Shown: in pieces, positions 48,901-55,566 of the stretch | Layout: each line of letters starts with the position of its first letter | Position numbering within the stretch: the first letter of the stretch is position 1 | NCBI GenBank assembly: GCA_963402885.1 | Contig: OY727095.1 | Location: forward strand, 1,555,001-1,619,000 | Origin: Antedon bifida | Lineage: Eukaryota; Echinodermata; Crinoidea; Comatulida; Antedonidae | Length of the DNA stretch: 64,000 nucleotides | Direction: 5' to 3' | Translations under genes and position numbers: made by a program | The notes under the pieces: generated by a model | The model's input: the letters and a program-made list of their open reading frames with translations, nothing else | The model's database searches: none | Told to the model about the DNA's origin: nothing

Positions 48901-51482
48901 GTCAAGATGGCGAACAGAATACCTTAAAAGGTAGTTTCATATGCAGATTCATTTCACCTGTGCAAGAGTTAAGATTTACAACCATCATAAAAATAATGTT
49001 TATATGTTACCTAGTACTTTATTAATTGTTGCATATTTATCTAGCCAAGCATATCGGTGATCAAAAACCGTAGAGTAATGGAGTGTAGGTACTATTACAT
49101 GACGATTTGTTTTATCACCATTTCATACTATAATGCTCCGTTTAAAAACAACTAGTTGTGCATAAAAGGCTTTTAAACACGCGGTAGATTCATATTAGTA
49201 TGCACAATTATAAATACGTATGACATGCCATTGTCGTCAAAATTGTTCAGACATTGATGAGGATGGTCTATTCTATAACAGTAAGCGAAACACAAATCAG
49301 CTTCCTTCCGTTGTATCCTTATCATAAAACAGTATTAAGACCTATAACACACCTAAGTCGATTCTTGTAATTTGATCGGAGAATTATAGGTCTCATGATA
49401 TTCAATAAATATTCTATTGAATTCTTAATTACGTGATCAATAGTGCAATCTCGTTATATGCGAGTACTGCAATTTCGTTTTGCACGTTTTGATTACATAG
49501 TAGGCATATAGCAATTATTACCTTTCATCTTTCACCACATGAAATTATTTGTACCATTGCACTTATAAACATTTTTTGTATATTATTTAATTATATTCCT
49601 ATTTTCACAAACATATTATTACTATATGCAATATAATAGGCCTATGCCTTTATAACATGACATCAATAATGATGTATGATAATCATGAATATTAATGAGT
49701 AAACTAGTTTACAGCGCAGTGAAAAATCGATTTGACGCCGCCGAATTTGTTCTTCAACATCATTACATTGGCGTCAATATGTCATTTTGTCATGATAACT
49801 TGTACGAGATTTGTTTTTCTATGTAAATTGTATGTTATCGTTATGACAATAAAATATGTTTATATTATACGATAATATTCACATTTCAATACCAAATGCT
49901 ACGAAATAAACCAACAATCACAGTCATCGGATCCTAAAATTGGCAAATTCATTATAGACTAACATTCGCTTACAGTAAAACCCTTCCTTTGAGACATTCC
50001 CGGCAAATGAACGGGGTATAGCAATACAGCCAGCCCCTATTTATTTTTTATCATCATTATTATTATTATTAAAACATATTTAGGCAGGATAACATAATTT
50101 AGAAAAGAAAAGATCACAACATTTCTGTTTTTCAATATGGTCCTGCAATGAAACAACTTCTAAAAAAACACAAGAAATTTAAAAAAATCCAAAACAAAAA
50201 AAAATAGAAAAAAATATAACAATCAGTGAATATAGAACGTTAATAATAAAACGTGTGGAAATATTAAAATTATTTTTTAAAGAAATGCTTTTTATAATTA
50301 ATTTTAAAACTTACAGACAAACTATCTTGAATTTTTACAGGGATCTTATTCCAAGCTTTTGCTCCTGCAATGTTTAGCGATCCGTTCATTAATAAGCAAT
50401 TTGGCATAGGTGGTATAACATTCAGAGATTGGGAATATCTCGTAGAGTATCCATGTTGGTCGTAAACCATTTCAATATCGTTGCACACACGGGAAGGTGC
50501 AATATCATGTATACATGTGTACATAATACAAACAAGACAACACAACACATCTATTAAGGGGACACTTTGTTTGGTCCCGAAGATGTTCCTTTAGTAGGGA
50601 TTCTACTTTTAATTACGTTAAATGTATTCTATAAAATACTGTAAATATTTACCACAAAATGGATTATGTTCTGAACACACGTTGTCTATGGGAATATACT
50701 CATCTGGCTTTACACAGTAAGTTACATTGGTTGATGTATTGCTTGACTTTTCTATTGATGTGCTGTGAATTAGTTAGTAACTTAATGACGTCACGTGTGT
50801 AACACATCGTGCCTTGGTAAGATGTTTTGCCCTACTCTGACGTAATCTGTACTTTATACTAAGTACATTGAGAATACTTGCGAAAAGTATGGGGGTGGGG
50901 CTCGAACCCACGACATCTTGCGCTGATGGCTGGGGTTAGATTCGACACGCTGACGCAAAGCTACTCCACAATAGTTACAAGAAATTACATTGTGCCTTGT
51001 TCATTATAGGTTGTAACACTCAATGCTCTCAATGAGGGGGACGTCCAAAAGAGTGAATCATCTGTTTCCTTCATTTTTCTGAAATGTTTCCGTTCATAAT
51101 TATGTCACGGTAAGTTATCAATTGCAAAAGAAATGTACGCGCGCGTCTTGATATCGTTGGCATTGATTATCGGCATATATGATTGATCAAACGATTGATT
51201 GTTCCCACTTTTGGACGCAACGCAACGACGAAGGCGCAACGCAAGTGAGTTGACCAATCACAATCGACAGTTCGGGTCATGATGGTTGTCAAATTACTTG
51301 CGGTGTGCTTACGCCATTGCGTTGCGTCCAAGTGGAAACCAAACCTACGTATTTTTTTACGCTTAATTGTATGAACTTATAAGAAAGAAGAATTTAAGTA
51401 ATGACTCACCTTCAAGAAACATCAAAGTCAGAAAGATGGCCGCTATTGGTAATCTTGGATATTTCGTATTATAGATACACAT
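15304..51482 (-). CDS. nicotinic acetylcholine receptor-like subunit, non-alpha type (whole gene, 7 exons)
   Basis: A complete Cys-loop ligand-gated ion channel subunit that would assemble into pentameric cation channels in the plasma membrane. The spliced order is 51410-51482, 24688-24827, 20700-20744, 19762-19871, 17761-17963, 16976-17320, 15304-15974. The coding length is 1587 nt (528 residues plus stop) and all junction phases agree. Visible features: a hydrophobic signal segment (about residues 10-24), W-bearing ligand-site loops (AWLTMRW, VWMPDLWLYN, GPW), the Cys-loop C157-C171 with FPF, TM1 (about 244-266), TM2 (about 275-296) preceded by GEK as in cation-selective channels, TM3 (307-329), a 158-residue cytoplasmic loop and TM4 (about 494-518). 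TM2-TM3 is closest to alpha-7 and alpha-9/10 (SLGITVLLSLTVF, ASTM). Loop C (about 212-232) has no vicinal CC, so it is a non-alpha or divergent subunit. N-glycosylation sequons occur at N52, N188 and N199. Confidence 0.9.
16124..16330. mobile_element. MITE family C
   Basis: A 207-bp element with near-perfect inverted ends of about 35 bp (AGCCTGTTTTCCTGTCGACG ... CGTCGACAGGAAAACAGGCT). It is flanked by TTA on both sides, consistent with a 3-bp target duplication. It sits inside receptor intron 6. The interior has further inverse pairs around GTTAACGAT and TCGTCGTTGAAC. No coding capacity. Confidence 0.85.
16625..16785. mobile_element. MITE family B, degenerate copy
   Basis: It carries the family B interior (TTTGACCAATCAGAAGC ... 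CACTTGTAATTGGTCAA) and a recognisable right end (CGTCCTAGTTGGAACCG). The left end (TTGTTCCCACTATGAC) is weak. It lies inside receptor intron 6, shortly before exon 7 in transcription order. Confidence 0.55.
16976..17320 (-). CDS. nAChR-like subunit exon 6 (loop C, TM1, TM2)
   Basis: A 345-nt exon with acceptor GTTACAG and donor GTAGGT. It encodes residues 191-306. The loop C region reads AHNGQEDYQIYPDDEPVPYT and has no adjacent cysteines. It is followed by YYIYLRRVPTYFVFYLIMPC (TM1 with its conserved Pro), then SGEKVSLGITVLLSLTVF (TM2), and ends at VPIIG/A. The GEK at the cytoplasmic end and the AE near the outer end of TM2 are the charge rings expected of cation-selective nicotinic channels. 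Confidence 0.95.
17761..17963 (-). CDS. nAChR-like subunit exon 5 (Cys-loop)
   Basis: A 203-nt exon with acceptor TTATCTTTCAG and donor GTAAGC. It encodes residues 123-191. It contains GRVVWQSPAI, then CTMDVTHFPFDKQTC, the 15-residue signature disulfide loop of the superfamily with 13 residues between cysteines, and FGPWQHG, with the loop B tryptophan at W178. An additional cysteine, C137 (NSICSIY), lies upstream of the Cys-loop. Confidence 0.95.
18235..18367 (+). mobile_element. MITE family A, copy 3
   Basis: A nearly complete copy with left end AGCTCTGTCTACACTATC and right end CAGAGCT. TTA sits on both sides, as a 3-bp target duplication. The interior has GTGATGTGCCCAAATATGG and the inverse ATATATGGGCACAT. 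It lies in receptor intron 4. Confidence 0.85.
19495..19640. repeat. degenerate ~41-bp tandem repeat (GAACGCGCGYACAAAACRTGTACC)
   Basis: Three to four diverged copies of a unit with GAACGCG followed by ACAAAACGTGTACC and ATCAA. A single related unit occurs at 44511-44560, so this is also a dispersed repeat. It is not coding. Confidence 0.65.
19762..19871 (-). CDS. nAChR-like subunit exon 4 (110 nt)
   Basis: Flanked by ATTCACAG and GTGAGT. It is exactly 110 nt, the conserved size of this exon in nicotinic receptor genes. It encodes RWIDEYLRWDPEDYNGV and VWMPDLWLYN, i.e. the W-D-L-W-P-DYGG-like and W-PD--LYN blocks of the ligand-binding domain (loop A). Confidence 0.95.
20700..20744 (-). CDS. 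nAChR-like subunit exon 3 (45 nt)
   Basis: A 45-nt exon with TTTACAG before it and GTAAGT after it. It encodes DERRETFKINAWLTM and matches DEKNQ...NAWL of nicotinic subunits. The 45-nt size is itself a hallmark of this gene family. It holds the loop D tryptophan region. Confidence 0.95.
20945..21280 (-). mobile_element. MITE family G, copy 2
   Basis: The best copy of family G: TTAAAGATGTATTGTCCCCC at the left and GGGGGACAATACATCTTTAA at the right, flanked by TTAA on both sides. A run of about 17 C lies at the left end. It is inverse to copies 1 and 3. No coding capacity. Confidence 0.85.
22268..22425 (+). repeat. G-rich minisatellite-like tract
   Basis: Repeated units near GGTAGAGGTTGGGT and GGGTGGAGCGGGAGG on the plus strand, strongly GC-skewed in an AT-rich neighbourhood. 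Closely spaced GGG runs give it G-quadruplex potential. It lies in receptor intron 2, so the C-rich complement is in the transcript. Confidence 0.6.
23406..23823. mobile_element. MITE family F (CACTGTAAAAA termini)
   Basis: A 0.42-kb element with inverted ends CACTGTAAAAATAGTGT and ACACTGTTTTTTACAGTG, flanked by TA. The interior repeats AAACACGTTTAGGTTTTAAAC-like palindromic words many times in both orientations, so the single strand could fold into a multi-stem structure. No ORF. Confidence 0.8.
24688..24827 (-). CDS. nAChR-like subunit exon 2
   Basis: A 140-nt exon with acceptor TTCCCCAG and donor GTAAGT. It encodes residues 25-71, the start of the mature ligand-binding domain: EHKRLREVLFTDYD, VRPVINSSDP and VIDLQFFVAQVLDV. 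This matches the nicotinic pattern L...L...Y...RPV......V...L...Q..DVDE. N52 is a glycosylation sequon. Confidence 0.94.
24935..25005 (-). repeat. tRNA-like segment (pol III box remnants)
   Basis: On the minus strand it reads TTGGCTGAATGGTTACCAATCTTGGTTCGATTCCGTCC, with an A-box-like and a B-box-like (GGTTCGATTCC) element at tRNA spacing. The stem pairing is too poor for a functional tRNA. It is probably a SINE or tRNA pseudogene. Confidence 0.4.
26095..26250 (-). mobile_element. LINE-like 3' end (copy 1)
   Basis: Plus-strand TTCATTCAATCTTTTTATTTCGGAATCTCTGGTACATGG, then ACTACTCATCTCAGGATGGCATTCCACCTGGAGAGC, is the inverse of the segment at 52725-52885. Two copies in one window mark it as a dispersed repeat. 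The A-rich 3' tail and lack of coding sequence suggest a retrotransposon 3' UTR. Confidence 0.6.
26607..26704. repeat. tandem repeat, 7 x 14 bp (ATTAAGTCGCACAG)
   Basis: Seven head-to-tail copies of ATTAAGTCGCACAG, exactly 98 bp. There are only two single-base variants (one GTAC, one final CGG), so it is a recent expansion. Confidence 0.95.
26862..26935 (+). mobile_element. LINE 3' end remnant (GCGCTATATAAAT)
   Basis: CAGCGCTTTGGGACAATCTTTTGATTGTATAAGCGCTATATAAATC is the type of 3' end seen in many CR1/L2-like elements (family knowledge). Only the tail remains. Confidence 0.5.
27160..27300. mobile_element. MITE family B, degenerate copy
   Basis: It starts TTAAGCTTTGTAACCACTAGGAC and has the family interior GCGCAACGCAAGCGATCTGACCAATGACAAG plus the inverse CGCTTGTGGTTGGTTGGTCGC. 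The right end is lost. Confidence 0.6.
28205..28775. repeat. 160-bp tandem repeat array
   Basis: The segment starting TATTCTAACCTAGTGTCAAT recurs at 28391, 28551 and 28711, spaced exactly 160 bp. A first shorter copy at 28266 lacks 35 bp, and a diverged partial unit lies before it. Each full unit carries a GC-rich block (CTGCGGGGCCCGAGGTTCAC) and CTTATAGCCGAAGCC. The unit matches nothing I recognise. Confidence 0.9.
29020..29100 (+). mobile_element. LINE-like 3' tail with (ATTCA)n
   Basis: GGGAGACCAGTCTTTGACTGAAGAGGTCACCCAG forms a hairpin. It is followed by TATAAATAAAATATTTC and an (AATTC)-type run. This layout, a hairpin plus AATAAA plus a short terminal microsatellite, is typical of some LINE 3' ends. 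Confidence 0.5.
29741..29776 (+). repeat. (GGTC/GGTT)n microsatellite
   Basis: A run of about nine tetranucleotides GGTC or GGTT. Confidence 0.85.
29820..29866. repeat. family H repeat, right half
   Basis: GTTGGGTTCCGAATGTGTCCTCTTAATAGAGG matches the right half of the family H copies. The left half is missing. Confidence 0.55.
30378..30763 (+). mobile_element. MITE family G, copy 3
   Basis: Same orientation as the 10186 copy: TTAGATGTATTGTCCCCCTG at the left and TTTTTGGGGGAAAATACATGTTTAA at the right. It has an extra segment of about 50 bp near 30437-30500 relative to copy 1. Confidence 0.8.
31235..31780. repeat. GAT/GTG-rich low-complexity region
   Basis: Imperfect GATGATG, GTGGTTGTGG and GAAGATGATG runs. 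Minus-strand ORFs rich in His, Ser and Tyr in this area come from these simple repeats. Confidence 0.7.
33545..33900. repeat. GTC/GAC-rich low-complexity region
   Basis: Runs such as GTCGTCGTCGTCGA and GACGATTATGA. The Arg-rich minus-strand ORF across 33630-33872 reflects these trinucleotides, not a gene. Confidence 0.7.
34194..34275 (+). repeat. tRNA-like segment (SINE remnant)
   Basis: TTAGCTTGGTGGTTTAGATGG resembles an A box and CTTGGGTCAAAATCC a weak B box at tRNA spacing. It is too diverged for a functional tRNA. Confidence 0.35.
37125..37347. mobile_element. MITE family B, copy 1
   Basis: The left end AGCGTGGTTCCCACTAGAACGCAACGCAACG and right end GTTGCGTCGCTAGTGGGAACCAGGCT are inverse to each other, with TTA on both sides. 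About 220 bp and non-coding. It shares its interior GTGGGAACCGACGATGCAACATTGC with the copy at 46655. Confidence 0.85.
37470..37880 (+). mobile_element. Penelope-like retroelement, 3' end fragment
   Basis: A 77-codon ORF at 37470-37703 has FRVLSKCNNKFDCLIKEMLW followed by IKEIKPTLNKQSDSIKAKLF. This is the pattern at the C-terminus of Penelope-like elements, at the end of the GIY-YIG endonuclease domain. It is followed by the usual short 3' UTR with ATGGTACCGAAACGTCG (about 37827-37846). The upstream reverse transcriptase and most of the endonuclease are missing, so this is a 5'-truncated dead copy, in sense orientation opposite to the receptor gene. Confidence 0.8.
40068..40151. repeat. family H inverted repeat, full copy
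   Basis: CACCCCTATTAAATGGACACTTTCCGT at the left and TTTGTTGGGTCCCGAAGGTGTCCCCTTAATAGAGG at the right. The ends pair as CTATTAA...GGACAC with GTGTCC...TTAATAG. About 84 bp. Confidence 0.7.
40679..40763. mobile_element. MITE family B, minimal copy
   Basis: An 85-bp palindrome-like copy. AAGCTTGGTTCCCACTAGGACG and CGTCCTAGTGCGAACCAAGCTT are almost perfectly inverse, flanked by TA. Nearly all interior sequence has been deleted. Confidence 0.85.
40863..41282 (+). other. longest orphan ORF, probably non-coding
   Basis: An open frame of 139 codons, the longest not assigned to a gene in this window. I recognise no motif, it is rich in Ile, Thr, Ser and Arg, and no splice context suggests an exon. 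It lies on the opposite strand inside receptor intron 1. Probably a chance ORF. Confidence 0.2.
41401..41645 (-). mobile_element. MITE family G, copy 4 (truncated)
   Basis: Inverse orientation: TTTGTCCCCCAAAACCATGAATAATAAAG, then TTTTAATAAAGTTAATCACTTCCGTAG and CCCATTGACTGGCAGCCAAAT. It lacks the far terminus. Confidence 0.7.
42640..43075 (+). repeat. polypurine (GAAGAA) tract with ATGTTGAA units
   Basis: More than 400 bp of almost pure A/G on the plus strand, broken by recurrent ATGTTGAA or ATGTTGGA words (at least eleven). The transcript of the host intron carries the pyrimidine strand. Long mirror-like purine tracts can form triplex (H-DNA) structures. Confidence 0.85.
43966..44027. repeat. 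family H inverted repeat copy
   Basis: ACACCTCTATTAAAGAGACAATTGG followed by TTGGATCCTGAACGTGTCCCCTGAATAAG. Confidence 0.55.
45322..45405. mobile_element. MITE family B interior remnant
   Basis: GATTTGACCAATCACAAGC and the inverse GCTTGTCATTGGTCAAC, the interior arms of family B, with both termini lost. Confidence 0.5.
45456..45689. repeat. perfect minisatellite, 9 x 26 bp
   Basis: Nine identical head-to-tail copies of a 26-bp unit starting CTTGTCAGCCTAGCGCGTAG and ending CTATAT, exactly 234 bp with no mismatch. The unit is CpG-bearing and GC-richer than its surroundings. Perfect identity indicates very recent expansion or strong homogenisation, and copy number is likely to vary between individuals. 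Confidence 0.98.
46655..46895. mobile_element. MITE family B, copy 3
   Basis: TTAAGCTTAGTTCCCACTAGCGACGCAACG at the left and GTTACGTTGTGTCGCTAGTGGGAACCATGCTT at the right, inverse to each other. The 113-codon ORF on the minus strand across it is a by-product of the palindrome. Confidence 0.8.
47829..47954 (+). mobile_element. MITE family A, copy 4
   Basis: TTA, then AGCTCTGTCTACACTATTTCACTAG ... AAAGTTTGATAGCGTAGACAGAG and TTTTA. The interior is shortened relative to the 18235 copy but has the same GTGATGTGCCCAAATATGG core. Confidence 0.85.
48500..48635. repeat. diverged tandem duplication, ~87 bp apart
   Basis: ATTGAGGGCAGGGCACATTTTAGAATGTTTGTTTAG recurs as ATTGAGGACAGGGCACATTTTGGAATGTTTGTTTAG. 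Confidence 0.7.
48722..48855. repeat. degenerate AAGTCGCCCC(T)TTC repeat
   Basis: About seven imperfect copies of a 14-16-bp unit near AAAGTCGCCCCTTTTC. The AAGTCGC core resembles the unit of the 26607 array. Confidence 0.6.
50270..50548 (-). pseudogene. LINE reverse transcriptase C-terminal fragment
   Basis: A 92-codon frame with YTCIHDIAPSRVCNDI near the start, then HGYSTRYSQ, IAGAKAWNKIP and SFKINYKKHFF at the end. This order (Y-CIH-LAP, Y-TR, GA-AWN-LP, FK---K-H) is that of the extreme C-terminus of CR1/L2-type non-LTR retrotransposon ORF2 proteins (family knowledge). The polymerase core and endonuclease are absent, so it is a 5'-truncated dead copy. An A/T-rich tail follows toward 50040. 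Confidence 0.7.
50548..50604. repeat. family H inverted repeat copy
   Basis: CATCTATTAAGGGGACACTTTG and TTTGGTCCCGAAGATGTTCCTTTAGTAGGG. Confidence 0.55.
50887..50975 (-). repeat. tRNA-like SINE head
   Basis: On the minus strand GAGTAGCTTTGCGTCAGCG resembles an A box and GTGGGTTCGAGCCCCACC is a good B box with T-arm pairing. The D and anticodon arms are poor. More likely a tRNA-derived SINE than a tRNA gene. Confidence 0.5.
51196..51345. mobile_element. MITE family B, copy 4
   Basis: ATTGTTCCCACTTTTGGACGCAACG ... GTTGCGTCCAAGTGGAAACC, with interior GTTGACCAATCACAATCG. It lies 60 bp downstream of the donor of receptor exon 1. Confidence 0.75.
51410..51482 (-). CDS. nAChR-like subunit exon 1 (signal peptide)
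   Basis: A 73-nt coding exon encoding MCIYNTKYPRLPIAAIFLTL, then MFLE and the first base of a Gly codon. A short basic N-terminus followed by a hydrophobic core is a typical signal peptide. It ends at a consensus GTGAGT donor in phase 1, exactly what exon 2 requires (joined ...FLEGFVASSEH). An in-frame TAA lies nine codons upstream (51509-51507) and -3 of the ATG is A. Because exon 2 is 26.6 kb away, the pairing is an inference and another first exon is possible. Confidence 0.75.
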
Positions 51483-52589
51483 TTTCCAAACAGTGACTTG
51501 CAACTGTTATTAAAAGCAACATTTATGCGATATCCGAATTAATAGTTAGCCACTTGCGCTTATGAAGTATACCGGTAGCTGTACTGTGCTATACAAGTAG
51601 CACACACATAGATACCATCAATACCTGGATGATGTTCTTTGCACAAATCAAACTATATTTGAAGAGTGAAATAACCGATCAATCGTTGTTTGAATTTTAC
51701 ACCACTGGACAAACATCCAAAATCAACGTTATTCACAGTGAGTTGCTTCCAGTTAAAATGACGTTCACATGATCACAGGTCGACGACGACGACTGTGTCA
51801 TCATTCACACAATGCTGCAGCTATTTTAACAACTACTAAATTCCACCAGCTTCTCGAAATTGTTAAGAATAAAACACGTAGACGTGAAAGTTTATTTCAC
51901 AGCTGCGGAATCAAATAAATTGTATTAGTCAAATGCAGGATATTAACATTCCCAATTTTCTTGAATGATTGCCACAAATAAATCCATTTATTTTATAATC
52001 GTTGAAGTTATGTTGAATTCGTAAAATAATCAATCTAGTTTAGTTTGTTTTTCTCTTAACTGTGTATATTCCAAAAACTCGATGATTACATTTTAAAGAA
52101 CTACGTTCGATTAGATGATGTCGTAATTTTCAAAATTCCAAAAACGTTTCAATAACTTGCAATTACGCTTAATAACGTTTCTACTATTTGTTTACGCCTA
52201 TATTTTGATGTAGACAGTGATTTTAATCCTATATCCACAAGTGATAATATTGATATAAAACAAATCTGACCAATCACAATGTCTGTTTCATAACTGCTGT
52301 ATTACAATCCTTGTCATCGCTTAGTATTATCCCTTGTCGGATGATGTCCTGTTTTGTGTCACCGTTCGATGTACCGAATCAAAATCAATATCAATAATTT
52401 GATTAAGCGTACGATCTGAGTTGAATATTTATTATCTGTTAAGTATTCCAAATCCACTCATAGCAGTATAAATATTTCTTGTATCAGCTTTTTGGCTGTA
52501 TAAACTATTTGATTTAAACTCATTCCGTGGTATTTCCAATGTATAATGTGTTACTGGTGATAATTTCAGACTATAGAGTTGTTAAACTT

Positions 52590-52672
52590 GGACTCATGGT
52601 TAGAGCGCCAACGCGGTGGTTCAGGAGGAACTGGTATATTGCCTTGTTCGGGTCTCAGCATCTATGAGTATT
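52590..52672 (+). repeat. tRNA-like segment (SINE head)
   Basis: ACTCATGGTTAGAGCGCC resembles an A box and TTGTTCGGGTCTCAG a B box. The LINE-like 3' end at 52725-52885 follows directly, so the two may be one SINE with a LINE-derived tail. Confidence 0.45.
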
Positions 52673-52724
52673 AAGACAAGATAAAATAATGTACGTTTAT
52701 TATTATTAGGCTTAGATTAGATTA

Positions 52725-52885
52725 TAGGCAACGTCTTATATAAGTCAAAGCTGCTCTCCAGGTGGAATACCACCCTGAGATGAGTAGTAGTAATTAGTAG
52801 TCTTGTTTATTTTTAATTCCTTTATATGTAATTTTACTTTCTATGGACCAGAGATTCCGAAATAAAAGATTGAATGAAATTAATT
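52725..52885 (+). mobile_element. LINE-like 3' end (copy 2)
   Basis: AACGTCTTATATAAGTCAAAGC, CTCTCCAGGTGGAATACCACCCTGAGATGAGTAGTAG and CAGAGATTCCGAAATAAAAGATTGAATGAA. It is the inverse counterpart of 26095-26250. Confidence 0.65.
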
Positions 52886-53071
52886 AATTATTACGGTTGT
52901 TTTGGAACAGGGAGATGTTCCCTGTTTGGAATAAGGCCTGCAACCAAATGGAACGGGTCATGACTTAGTCTTCCTCCTCGCGTATATTTTATTTGTGCCC
53001 ATAAATCATAATGTGCATATTTCAATTATGTATGGTATAATATAAAACTTTGTTTGTGTAACGTAGCAAAG

Positions 53072-53230
53072 GGACAACTATACTTGTTATAGGGTGAAAC
53101 TTTGAACTCATCCGTTCTGGAATCAAACATCAACTTTGCCAAGTGTGACGTAGAAATGGAGCAATTAATAGGTTTACTCAATGGATACGCAACTATACTT
53201 GTTATATGGTGAAACTTTGAACTCATCTAG
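53072..53230. repeat. tandem duplication, 117 bp spacing
   Basis: AACTATACTTGTTATAGGGTGAAACTTTGAACTCATC recurs about 117 bp later with one change. Confidence 0.75.
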
Positions 53231-54808
53231 CCTCATGGAATAAAACATCCTAACCTAACCCACAGCTTCAAAGTACATTAATTACATTAAATATGCTAGA
53301 AATACATCTGTTGTATATATGCATATGGCCATTCATATGGGTAACTTTAATCTCTAAAAACACCATACCGATATATCATTAAAAACATAATCAATATGGG
53401 TAATGTTAATATTATACGTATAAATATCAATATATTATTACCATTAATAGCGCCTATCGGTCTCTCGAAATAAAAACAACTTTGCAATAATTCAATTAGC
53501 AGCGGTTAAATAGCGGCAAAATGGTTTGCAGATGGTTCATGAGGCAATAGATGGAATATGAAGGTGGAAGAAGAGAAATTGTGAGACAAAAACTTTGTTA
53601 TGCAGATGTACGTCCAACCATATGACCACCAAATAATTTTAATTATTACTTTTATACATGGTTTCGGTGCGCCATGCATGTTAGGTCTTGAAAACGTACA
53701 GATCACGTTAAGAACGCGTTCAACAATGTTATAATCAATTATTTTGAAGTGGCTCACTCTTTACACATAAAACATTTGGTCGCCAACTGCATACATACTC
53801 GTGTTTGTTAATTGACTTTTACCAATTGTGATCCTTTATTAGTAGCCTAACAACAAATATGATGTTAGGCACACATTGGGGCACATCTAAAGATGTAATC
53901 CATCATTGACATTTGCTTTAGTGCAGTTATATTTACTTTAAATCAACATCATGTGTTCATAGGTTATGGTATGTTTACATCCAATAACGCGTTTTGCTGC
54001 CGTCATATGGATGAGTCCTGAACGGGTTTGAGTATAAAACACTGCAGTTCGTGATATTGAATTACGACGACGCGTCGTTCATTCTGTCTGGTTCACCGTC
54101 GCGACATGATGTTAGCATTAAAATTATGACCGCGCAGTCGCACTTGGTGATAAAGAGTATAGAAGTAGTGGTAGAGAAAGACATCCAATGCGAAATACTA
54201 CAACGAAATTAGTAGAACTAAGTAGCTTAAAGTGGAAAATATATGCTCCCATGTATACATTTATTGAAAGCGTGTTTTTGGAAATAACATTCATAAAAGT
54301 AATGTTTTGTATCTTAGCTTATTACAGAGTACAATTATTACGGTATAAAGAAAAGCATTTCTTATTTCAAAGGAAGTAAAAACCACAGTGCAATTAATAT
54401 CTTGAAATGGTAACGAATAAACGGTGAGCTGTAATTATAAAAATTAGCAAACAAAATAGAACCGTTGTTACCAGTAATGAACTTAAATTGAAGCTATACT
54501 TACAATCAATATTATTGTAAAGTGTTCTTTGTTAACGATCCTATATATGCATTTACGTCTTATTAAAAATTAACCTAGATATAGGAAATATTATGATGCA
54601 TCGAGTTAACGCACTATAAAATATACTATGGCCTATAAATACTATTGCATAAAAAGAAATTTGGAGATGCTGATTATAGAGAATAGGAATTATAAATAGC
54701 AATCAGAAATTACCTCGTCAGAAACTAAAATAACAGACTCATGGCAAAAATGTAAGGTTATTTACGCGATGTAGACATTTTGTTGTTATCAAAGACAGCG
54801 TTATTTAA

Positions 54809-54848
54809 TACCATGGACCTATACATTCTAATTTATAGGTCCATGGTA
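54809..54848. repeat. perfect 15-bp inverted repeat
   Basis: TACCATGGACCTATA and TATAGGTCCATGGTA separated by 10 bp. It could form a hairpin. No obvious transposon around it. Confidence 0.8.
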
Positions 54849-55566
54849 ATACGGTGTACATAATTTGTATTTGACTTTAAGATCACAGATCAGATACAAT
54901 GTTCAGACTCATGGCGTAAAGGAGCGTCATGCACGCGACGTACATAATTGTCTGTCTGAACTAGTTCGTATAGATCACCGTAAAATAGCTGTTACTTACG
55001 CCTTCACACTCAGGGAGTTCCTTAATTTAAGCAGAAGATGAAAGATCGAACGCTCTACTTCGAAATACACCAGTTATTTTGGTTCAATCGTTAAACACGG
55101 AAAGATTACTGTACATCTTGCGTTAGATAAAATACCTTAAAGACACTGAACTAAATACTATTGCGCTAATGTCTATATTACAATGTGGTAGAAAAACGAT
55201 AGAGCAAATCCTTTCACTTTTGTGTATCAACTTAAAGGCTTAGAAGAATTTCAATTTAAGAGAGATTGTATAACCACATTAGAGGGTAGCTCATACGTTT
55301 TATTCTACTTTTAGAGTGCCTTTCTGTCCTTTATACGCCGTGACCGACCATGTTTGCATTTTATTCAATTTCAGTATTCTTACACGTTTCACTATATTCT
55401 GTTTTCAATAATTTCCAGCGTAGGCCTATAATTAGTGCACGGTAATCGTTATTAAACCTTTACATTTTTCTTTTTAGCGTGTCCCTCTGTCCTTTATACG
55501 CTGTAACCGAGGCCGACCGACGACATTTAATTTTGCATTATATTCAATGTATAAGGCCTCGTATTC

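Larger units (their letters stand above)
24828..51409 (-). other. receptor intron 1 (about 26.6 kb)
   Basis: The intron between the signal-peptide exon and exon 2. Donor GTGAGT is at 51409-51404 and acceptor CCCCAG is at 24833-24828. No nested gene could be supported. The longest ORF, 40863-41282 on the plus strand (139 codons), shows no domain I recognise and is probably chance. The repeats listed separately account for much of the recognisable structure. Confidence 0.75.

Noticed and set aside
50887..50975. Functional tRNA gene
   Set aside because: The T-arm and B box are good, but I cannot form acceptor, D and anticodon stems.
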